A stretch of DNA of 64,000 nt, taken from positions 4,184,001 to 4,248,000 of the forward strand of contig NZ_CP149822.1 of the NCBI RefSeq assembly GCF_038396755.1. Reading direction: 5' to 3'. Shown in pieces: positions 1 through 7,800 of the stretch; the stretch's first letter is position 1; every line of letters begins with the position of its first letter. The translations under genes were made by a program, and so were the position numbers. The notes under the pieces are model-generated. The model searched no databases and was not told the DNA's origin. It saw only the letters and a program-made list of their open reading frames with translations. The stretch comes from Chitinophaga pollutisoli (lineage in GTDB: Bacteria > Bacteroidota > Bacteroidia > Chitinophagales > Chitinophagaceae).

Positions 1-1289
1 CGCAACCCGGCGGCGACGATGATGGCGCGCTCAGCGTGGGCAGCGGTTTCACCCAGCAGTTTATCAACATGCTGTCGGAGTTCAGTCCGCAACTGGTGAC
101 CACCTCCGTTAAAATGGTATCCAGCGCCGGTCGGACCGAGCTGGCGAAATTCCCGTTAAACAAGGACGTTTCGAAGCTCGTGCTGGAATTCACCGGCAAT
201 ATGAACTTCTCTTCCACCCAGCTGCCTTATTTACGCCAATTGATTGAAGTGCGGAAGAACGGGGTGAATGTTGCAGGCAGAGGGCGCCTGAGCTATGTGG
301 GCAACTCCACGCGCAACTTCCTCATTGTCTTCGATTTTGGTGTGAATGACACGATGAAATCGCACGGTGATTGGGAAGTGGCTTATTTCGAGCCGGTGAT
401 CGGCGTCGCGGCCACGCATGCTGCCGCCAATGTGCCGAAATCCCTCCGCCTGGGGCTCAACGTATTGGCGGACGATCACTATGTGGATATCGCCAGCAGC
501 TTCTCCCCCAAACAGCCCCGCGTGAAGCAGCAACTGAAGTTGTCGGTGGATCTCAAGCGTATGCAGCTCCCGCTGACCGGCGCCGTGGTGAAAGTAGCGG
601 TAGTGCAACCCGGAGCAGATGCCGGCCATGTGCTGGCACTCAACGAACTGAAAGTGAAGCAAGACGCGGCGGATTCCACCAACCCCGGCGTGGAAAAATG
701 GGAAGAACTGTTGAAAGATTCGACTTTCCGCAATCAATTCAAAGGCATCAGCAATATTATAACGCTGAACCATACGGCCAACGGCAAGTATGAAGGCACG
801 GTAGATAGCCTGAACGTTGCCGGCGTGTACCAACTCGTTTATTACATTACCGCCGATACCGCTGTGATGGGCAAGCTGGAACGCACGTTCACGGAAGCCG
901 TATATGTGGCTTTCGGTGAGGTGGACATGGCCGCGTCGAACGTGGTGACCTCCATCGTGAATGGTACGCTGGTAATGACGTTCAGGCCGATTACGACGTA
1001 CGGGAGCTATGTGGGCCCCGCGCAAGGCAGCGCCTTCTCCGTATCCAATCCCAATATCACGATTCAAAGCGTGGTCGACAACCAGGACGGATCCTACACG
1101 ATCACTTTCGGAGGTAAAATCGACGAAGCGACAAAGCTGGAAATATCTGGTATTGAAATCTACAGCGGCAAGCTGGAAGACGCAGGCAAGAAACCGGGAT
1201 CGATGCTCGGTTTGCCTTCCTGGCTGATATGGCTGCTGCTGTTGCTGGTGATCATCATTCTGTTCCTGTTGCTGCGCAGAAAGAAATAG
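1..1289 (+). CDS. C-terminally membrane-anchored surface protein, 5' end cut off by window
   Basis: The reading frame is open from base 3 of the window, so the GTG at 36 is not needed as a start and the gene begins to the left. About 430 residues are visible. They are rich in beta-strand-like alternation and end in a roughly 20-residue hydrophobic segment followed by RRKK, which fits a C-terminal membrane anchor with a cytoplasmic basic tail. Stretches such as GKYEGTVDSLNVAGVYQLVY resemble immunoglobulin-like or anchor domains found at the ends of large von Willebrand A-type surface proteins, but I cannot name a family. It lies 107 bases upstream of the DUF4157/AAA cluster on the same strand, so it may belong to that locus. 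Function unknown. Confidence 0.6.
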   Translation, partial: QPGGDDDGALSVGSGFTQQFINMLSEFSPQLVTTSVKMVSSAGRTELAKFPLNKDVSKLVLEFTGNMNFSSTQLPYLRQLIEVRKNGVNVAGRGRLSYVGNSTRNFLIVFDFGVNDTMKSHGDWEVAYFEPVIGVAATHAAANVPKSLRLGLNVLADDHYVDIASSFSPKQPRVKQQLKLSVDLKRMQLPLTGAVVKVAVVQPGADAGHVLALNELKVKQDAADSTNPGVEKWEELLKDSTFRNQFKGISNIITLNHTANGKYEGTVDSLNVAGVYQLVYYITADTAVMGKLERTFTEAVYVAFGEVDMAASNVVTSIVNGTLVMTFRPITTYGSYVGPAQGSAFSVSNPNITIQSVVDNQDGSYTITFGGKIDEATKLEISGIEIYSGKLEDAGKKPGSMLGLPSWLIWLLLLLVIIILFLLLRRKK

Positions 1290-1340
1290 GAGGGAAAGCC
1301 GGCGCCTCCGCCAGCTCCCTTTTGTCACAGGAGGACTCAT

Positions 1341-1372
1341 GAAGCCGCGCGTCGTTTTGTACGTGCGGCTTC
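1341..1372 (+). terminator. Intergenic hairpin before the eCIS effector genes
   Basis: Two 12-base arms (1341-1352 and 1361-1372) pair fully, with one G-U wobble, around an 8-base loop. Only a weak T-rich stretch follows, so it may be an inefficient terminator or an mRNA-processing or attenuation hairpin. It ends 24 bases before the start codon at 1397. Confidence 0.45.
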
Positions 1373-1396
1373 TGATAACTTTTAAAATGCATCCGG

Positions 1397-2839
1397 ATGA
1401 AAAAGGAAAAAACTGGAACCCCGGCGGCTGCTCATACCGCCGCACCGCGCGGGATGCCATTCTTCCAGGCCAAGCTCGCCGTCAACGAGCCGGGAGACGC
1501 GCATGAGAAAGAAGCTGACGCCATGGCCGACCAGGTGATGCGCATGCCCGCACCGCAAGGCGCGTTTGGCGGCAGCGGCGGGATGATGGTGCAACGGAAA
1601 TGCGCCGCCTGCGAGCAGGATGACGAAAAAGTGCAGCGCTTGCCGATGGCAGACAGGATCACGCCCGTGGTGGCGCCGCCGGTGCAACGGAAATGCGCGG
1701 CCTGTGAGGCGGAAGAAGAAGCGCATCGTTCCGGCGAAGCGCCGGCGCCGGTGGTAGGCGCGGGAACGGAAAGCGCCATCAACGGGATGCGCGGGGGCGG
1801 GCAATCCCTCCCGGCAGATACGCGCGGTTTTATGGAATCGCGCTTTGGGCAGGATTTCGGGAATGTGCGCGTGCATACCGGCAGCGACGCTGGGCAGCTC
1901 AGCAGCCACCTGAGCGCGAGGGCTTTCACGACCGGCAACGATATTTTCTTCAACAACGGGCAGTTTGCGCCCCATAGCCATTCCGGCAAACAACTGCTGG
2001 CCCACGAATTGACGCACGTAGTGCAGCAGAAAGGCCCGCTGGCGCGGAAAGCGATCCAGCGGTACCAGTGGCCATTCCAGCTGCGGCAGTCGCGGGAAGT
2101 ATCGGAAGCGCGGTCGGAGACTATCTCCGGCGCACCGGCGCCCTACACAGCCTGGAACGGTACTTTCAACTGGACGTCGCGGTTCAATATCGTGCTGGAC
2201 GCACTGCGCGGAAGGGCGAACCTCATCATGCGGCTGCACACCACGGCCACGCCCGCCGTGCAGGCGGCCTGGGCCAGGGCGATCGAAAGCCGGTGGGGCA
2301 GCAGGATGTACCTGCGGATACAGCCGCGCGGCGGAAGGCTGGCGGCGTGTAAAATGCCCATCCATGTGGATATCCAATGGCAAAGAAGAGCAGCCGACGC
2401 ACATTATTCGATCAACCCGCAGGGAGCGGGCGGATCTACCGGCGGGCGATCAGGTTCGGGCGGTACGTCGAGCATGACAGACTGGGGCACGGCGGACACG
2501 CAGGATGTGACCCACGAATTCGGGCATATGATCGGCAACGCCGAAGAATATTTTACCACCAACGGCACCAACTACGCCACCGCCGGCCGAAGAGGCTTCC
2601 GGGATGTAGGGGGCGGCATCATGAACAATCCTGCGGAAGCGGCCCGCCTGCGGCATTTCAACCTGTTCCGCGAGCAGGTGGCCATCATGTTGCGGCTGCC
2701 ATCTTCCAACGTAACGGTAATTTATGACGACCCCGCGCTGGAAGTATGTAAAGTTGAGCTGGGAGATTTCCCTGTTCCACGCCGTGAGCCCAGCGATTAT
2801 CCATCCATCTTAGAAGACGGAGAAACTGCATATGCTTAA
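1397..2839 (+). CDS. DUF4157 protein with second HExxH metalloprotease-like domain (putative eCIS effector)
   Basis: 480 residues without a signal peptide. The N-terminus carries the HEKEADAMADQVM motif (36-48) typical of DUF4157 proteins. Two Cys-pair units (QRKCAAC at 66-72 and 97-103) follow, then the DUF4157 core with GGGQSLP (133-139), FGQDFGNVRVH and HELTHVVQQ (203-211). A second, independent motif HEFGHMIGNAEE starts at 373, and IMNNP lies about 30 residues further on. This resembles a metzincin zinc site (HExxHxxGxxE plus Met-turn), with E383 as possible third ligand. DUF4157 is a domain known from eCIS-associated cargo proteins. That the C-terminal half is a toxic protease is inference. 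The last 8 bases overlap the AAA+ ATPase gene, indicating translational coupling. Confidence 0.8.
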   Translation: MKKEKTGTPAAAHTAAPRGMPFFQAKLAVNEPGDAHEKEADAMADQVMRMPAPQGAFGGSGGMMVQRKCAACEQDDEKVQRLPMADRITPVVAPPVQRKCAACEAEEEAHRSGEAPAPVVGAGTESAINGMRGGGQSLPADTRGFMESRFGQDFGNVRVHTGSDAGQLSSHLSARAFTTGNDIFFNNGQFAPHSHSGKQLLAHELTHVVQQKGPLARKAIQRYQWPFQLRQSREVSEARSETISGAPAPYTAWNGTFNWTSRFNIVLDALRGRANLIMRLHTTATPAVQAAWARAIESRWGSRMYLRIQPRGGRLAACKMPIHVDIQWQRRAADAHYSINPQGAGGSTGGRSGSGGTSSMTDWGTADTQDVTHEFGHMIGNAEEYFTTNGTNYATAGRRGFRDVGGGIMNNPAEAARLRHFNLFREQVAIMLRLPSSNVTVIYDDPALEVCKVELGDFPVPRREPSDYPSILEDGETAYA

Positions 2840-4196
2840 AACATCCAACATAAAACCCCCGCGAGCTTCCGGCAACGGCGTGCAGGACCTCTTCCTCGTA
2901 CATTCCCTCGCATACCTGAAAGCCTTCACCATCGCGCGCCTCGACGCCCATTTCCGGCAAACCCCGTATACCCGGCCCGAAACGCCCGTTCCTCCGGAAC
3001 ACGACGACAGTTCGTTTGCCCGGTACGTCCGCCACGCGGAACTGACCACCGAAGAATTGTTGCTGCTCCTCTGCGCCCTGGCGCCCAATGTAGTAGCCGG
3101 TTTCTTTGATAATATCGTGCAGGCTTACCTCCCGCAGGGCGGCGAGTTTCCGGAATTCGGCGGCGTGAAAGGGACCAACCACCGCGGTACTTTGCCGACC
3201 GGGGAAACGGTCATGTTCCTCCTCGCCGGCAACGATGCAGGGCTGCGGCTGCGGCTGCTGCCGCTTTTCGGGGAAGGCAGTTACCTGTTCAGGAATAAAA
3301 TATTGTCGCTGGAAACCGTCCGGTCCGGGGAGCCCGCACTCAGCGGCCGCCTCATGGCGGACGCGGAATACGCGGAAGTGTTCTTGACCGGGCGCATCGC
3401 AAGGCCCCGGCTGAGCATGCAATTCCCGGCGGAGTATATCGATACGCAACTGGAGTGGGACGATCTCGTATTGCCCGAAGGCGTGCGCGCGCAAATCCGC
3501 GAGCTGGAAAGCTGGATCACGCACCAGGGCGCGCTGATGCAGGAATGGGACATGGGCCGGAAATTGAAACCCGGCTACAGGGCGCTGTTTTACGGTCCGC
3601 CGGGAACCGGCAAAACCCTCACCGCCACGCTCCTCGGCAAATACACGGGGCGCGATGTGTACCGGGTGGATTTATCGTCGGTGGTATCCAAATACATCGG
3701 CGAAACGGAAAAAAATCTTTCTTCCCTCTTCGACAAAGCCAACAACAAAAACTGGATTTTATTTTTCGACGAAGCAGATGCACTGTTCGGCAAGCGGACG
3801 GGCGTCCGGGATGCGCACGACAAATACGCCAACCAGGAAGTTTCGTACCTGTTGCAGCGGATCGAAAGCCACGCCGGCCTGACGATCCTCGCGTCGAATT
3901 TCAAGAATAATATGGATGACGCGTTCATCCGCCGGTTCAATTCCATCGTTTACTTTCCGCCTCCCCGTGCGGAAGACCGGCTGCAATTATGGAAAAAGGC
4001 ATTCCCCGCGGCCGCGAAGCTGCAGAAAGACGTAGACCTGAAGGCCGTGGCGGAACAGTATGAGCTAACGGGGTCGCATATACTGAATGTGGTGCAGTAC
4101 GTCTGCCTTTCGGCCCTGGACCGGGGCAGCCCCCTGGTTTCGCAGACGGATATCCTGCGCGGCGTGAAGCGGGAACTGGAAAAAGAAGGAAAATAA
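2832..4196 (+). CDS. eCIS-type AAA+ ATPase
   Basis: 454 residues. The first 200 or so form a family-specific N-terminal region. The AAA+ module begins near LEWDDLVLP (208), with Walker A GPPGTGKT (255-262), Walker B FFDEADALFG (311-320), a sensor-1 Asn in LASNF (356) and paired arginines in FIRRFN (367-368) as arginine-finger candidates. A single classical AAA+ module of this type next to DUF4157 genes matches the ATPase that accompanies extracellular contractile injection systems (Afp15-like). Its role there is thought to be particle assembly or cargo loading. The gene overlaps the preceding DUF4157 gene by 8 bases and is followed after 18 bases by the GH46-like gene, so the cluster reads as one operon. 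Confidence 0.82.
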   Translation: MLKTSNIKPPRASGNGVQDLFLVHSLAYLKAFTIARLDAHFRQTPYTRPETPVPPEHDDSSFARYVRHAELTTEELLLLLCALAPNVVAGFFDNIVQAYLPQGGEFPEFGGVKGTNHRGTLPTGETVMFLLAGNDAGLRLRLLPLFGEGSYLFRNKILSLETVRSGEPALSGRLMADAEYAEVFLTGRIARPRLSMQFPAEYIDTQLEWDDLVLPEGVRAQIRELESWITHQGALMQEWDMGRKLKPGYRALFYGPPGTGKTLTATLLGKYTGRDVYRVDLSSVVSKYIGETEKNLSSLFDKANNKNWILFFDEADALFGKRTGVRDAHDKYANQEVSYLLQRIESHAGLTILASNFKNNMDDAFIRRFNSIVYFPPPRAEDRLQLWKKAFPAAAKLQKDVDLKAVAEQYELTGSHILNVVQYVCLSALDRGSPLVSQTDILRGVKRELEKEGK

Positions 4197-4214
4197 CCCA
4201 TCAATAATTTCATC

Positions 4215-4889
4215 ATGATTACTCCAGCTATCAAACAAAAGATCATTTCCATCGTAAACGTGTTCGAGACGGGTTCCGCCGAAGGCGAGTACGATGCGAT
4301 CGCTATTTTTCCCGACGGGCGGAACGGCTCGCGGCAAATCACATACGGCCGCAGCCAGACCACCGAACAGGGAAACCTCCGCAACCTCATTTCACGTTAC
4401 ATTAACCTGAACGGACAGTTCGCGGATGCTTTCCGGTCGTACCTGCCCAAAATCGGGACCGTGTCCCTGGTGAACGACGCCGAATTTAAAAGGTTGCTGA
4501 AAGTGAGCGCGCAGCAAGATCCGCTCATGCGGCAGGCGCAGGATGAAACGTTTGAGATCCTGTATTTCGAGCCGGCGCTGCATTTCTTCCAGGCGGAGCA
4601 GTTTGCCTTGCCGTTGAGCCTGCTCGTGATTTACGATAGCTTTATCCATTCCGGGATCGTTCCCGCGTTCCTGCGGGTGCGCTTCGCGGAGCGGACGCCT
4701 TTGCGCGGAGGGGATGAGAAGGCGTGGATTTCCGCTTATACCCAAACGCGGCAGCATTGGCTGGCCACGCATGCGAAGAAAATCCTCCGGCCCACGGTGT
4801 ACCGCACCAAAACATTCCTCAACGAGATGAACAAAGGCAACTGGATGCTCGATCAACCGGTTAAAACCCAGGGAGTGACCATCCCGTAA
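4215..4889 (+). CDS. GH46 chitosanase-like glycosidase
   Basis: 224 residues and no signal peptide. The sequence aligns by eye with GH46 chitosanases: IVNVFETG places E18 at the general-acid position, FPDGRNG places D34 at the second catalytic carboxylate, and TYGRSQTTEQGNL follows as in the family. QAQDETFEILYFEPA, VIYDSFIHSG and the C-terminal GGDEKAW also have clear GH46 counterparts. GH46 belongs to the lysozyme-fold superfamily and cleaves glucosamine polymers. Lacking a secretion signal and sitting between the eCIS ATPase and a DUF4157 gene (5 bases from the next start), it is more likely a cargo or lysis/release enzyme than a secreted nutrient hydrolase. That role is inference. Confidence 0.75.
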   Translation: MITPAIKQKIISIVNVFETGSAEGEYDAIAIFPDGRNGSRQITYGRSQTTEQGNLRNLISRYINLNGQFADAFRSYLPKIGTVSLVNDAEFKRLLKVSAQQDPLMRQAQDETFEILYFEPALHFFQAEQFALPLSLLVIYDSFIHSGIVPAFLRVRFAERTPLRGGDEKAWISAYTQTRQHWLATHAKKILRPTVYRTKTFLNEMNKGNWMLDQPVKTQGVTIP

Positions 4890-4893
4890 CCGC

Positions 4894-7800
4894 ATGCATC
4901 CAACACCCGCGCCGCATAAAGGTAACGTTCACCCATCCAGCCATCAGCTGCAGCTGGCCGCTGCATCCGGCAGCCACGAAGAGCGCCCGTTCTTTGGCGG
5001 CACACCCGTGCAGGCCAAGCTTGAGGTGAGCCCGCCCGACGACCCCCACGAAAAGGAGGCCGACGCGGTGGCCGACGTCGTAATGCGATCGCCGGACGCC
5101 TCAGTGCCGCCCGATCCTCCCGCCAGCGCAGGGGATTTCGTGCAAAGGGAATTCATGCCCGCCCCGTCCATGCCCCTGCAAAGAGCCTGCGCGTCCTGCG
5201 AAGCGGAAGACCTGGTGCAGCGCTCGCCGTATGCGGGCGGCGGTACATTCGTGCAGCGGAAATGCGCGCATTGCGAAGCGGAAGAGGAAAAGACGCCCGT
5301 GCAGCGGAAATGTGAAAACCGCGAAAAGGAAGAACTGGTACAGCGCTCGCCGTTCGGCGGAAATGTTTCGGGGGATGTGGTACAGCGGTCGTGCGAGGAA
5401 TGCAAGATAGAAGACGCGTCGAAAGAGGAATCAGAAGATGAAACCGATGCCGACGCCCTGGATTCGGAATTGCAGCCCGATGAAAGCGAAGGCGGCACCG
5501 TGAGCCCTAAAGCCGCGACTGGCGGAGCAGCACCTGCGGGCGCGCGCTTCGAATCGGCGCTGCATGCATCCAAAGGCGGCGGGCAGCCCCTTCCGGCCGA
5601 CGTGCGCTCGGGAATGGAAGGGCGCTTCGCGCAGGACTTCGGGCATGTGCGCATCCACCAGGGCCAGCAGGCTTCGCTAATGGCGGCCAGCATCAACGCC
5701 CAGGCCTTCACCCATGGATCCGACATCTACTTCAACCAGAACAAATTCGACGGACGCTCCGATCCCGGCAAACGGCTGCTGGCCCACGAGCTTACCCATG
5801 TAGTGCAGCAAACCGGTAGCGCTCCCATCCAGCCTTCAATACAAAGGGCGGAAGAAGTGAAGATCGGCAACTGGGCGCATAAAAACATCCAGGAAGGGAT
5901 GCGCAATAAAGACAAAAACCTCATCACAGAAGCCGGCGTGCCGGGCGCCACGCGGAAACATGTCGAAATCAATTCGGCCGGGTATGCCGATCTGTACAAA
6001 GCCGATAAACATATCGTGTCCGCTGTGCAGGCGGAAGTCAAAAAAGGCGGCGACGACGGATCCGGCAACGTGAAATACTCCTATAAAGGCTTCATGCAAT
6101 CGGGAGACCGGTTCGGACAAATGAAGCAACGCGCCAACGCCATCAAGCGCGGACCGAAATATGACACTTCCACCGATACCTGGGACTGGTCCGTCAATTT
6201 CCCGCCCAACTTCTGGATCGGCGAAATCAAACCCTTGTTCTATTTCGATTTCCCTGGTTCGAAAGACATGATTTCGAGCGCCTACAACCAGCAAAGCAAT
6301 TACATCCAGGGCTTCCAGGGATTTGTACAACAAGTGCATAAAGACACGAACGCCGCCCCGGCTCCCGGTGCGCCGAAGAAACCCAAAAGCAAGGCGCCCG
6401 CCAGCATCAAGGGCACGCCGCTCGACCTGGAACCGCTCATCCCCGATGCCATCAATTACAAGAAATTCGATACGGAATACGCCAAACACGGCAAAGACGC
6501 CGTGTTGAAAAAAGACACCAAGCAACGCGCCTGGATTTATAACCTCGGGCACGGCATCGCCGTTTATTTCCTCATCAACGATCCCTACGCGCCGCCAAAG
6601 TATCCGGAGCATGTGGAAACGCAACTCAAGCAACTCGATCCCCTGCTGAAAGATCTCCGCAAAAAGAAACCCGACATGAATCCCGTGCTCGGGACCAAAC
6701 GCATTCAGAAAAAGGATGAAAGCAAAACGGATTGGGACGCGGCGCACAAAGTATGGGAAGATAAACGCAGGAAATGGGCGACAGGCCACGCCGGGACCGA
6801 AAAGCCGAAAAAATTCCTGAAAGAACAGGCTAAAGGCATCTTCAAACGCGGGAAAGTGGATAAAGAACTGAAAATCAGTTCGCCTGCGGCGGAGCAAAAG
6901 AAGCTGAAGCAGGTAAAAGACATCCGTTTCTGGAGTGGCCTTCGCGGCAGGATCTTCGGCGCGCTGCGCTTTAAATTCGCCAAAACGTTCGATAAAGTTG
7001 AAGCGTTCTTTGAAAGGGTGCGCGATAAATTCCGCAAACACCGCCAAAAGGCCGAAGCCATGAAATCCAGCGCCGGTGTTTTCGACGGCTGGAAGAAGGT
7101 CGCCACCAAATCCATTATCCGGTTGGCGGTGAAGATTTTCCAGGAGATGATCGGCCTGGCATTCCAGGGTTTCGTGAAGTGCATGAACGGCATCCTCAAT
7201 GTGGTTGTCGGTAAATACGAAAAAGGGTTGGAAGAGAAGGGAGAAGAGATGCTGAAGGAATTGCGCCCGCAGTGCTGCGAGATCATGGGCTTCAAGGAAA
7301 TGCTGGACAGGGAAGTGGAAAAGCACGACGAGGAGATCAAGAAATTCACCGAAGCCGTGGAAACCATCCAGCAGTGGCGCGACATACTCGACAAAGTGGA
7401 AATTGCAGTACGGGTGGGCGTGCAGGTCGTTTCCTGCGGAACGCCCCCGGCACTCGGTTGCCTCTGGGGATTGGTGGCGCAACTGGGCATTTCCGCCGGG
7501 CTCAGCCTCCTGGCGCGCACCGACTATTTCGAGAACAACATCGCCAAACCGGCCGCCCAGTCGCTGATGGATGCCATCGTGGGCGAGAAGCTGCATAATT
7601 TCATGATCGACCTCCTCGAAGGCACGCCCCTCAAACCCTACCTCGCCGAAGCCGCCGGTTGCCAGCGCATCACCAAAGGCGCGGGCGGCGGCATGGGGGC
7701 CATCGGCGCAGGGCTCGATAAAATCAACCCCAACGACCCCGCCATCGCCAAAGCCCGCAAAGAATGGGAAGCGGAATACAAGGACGAAATGCTCGCCGAT

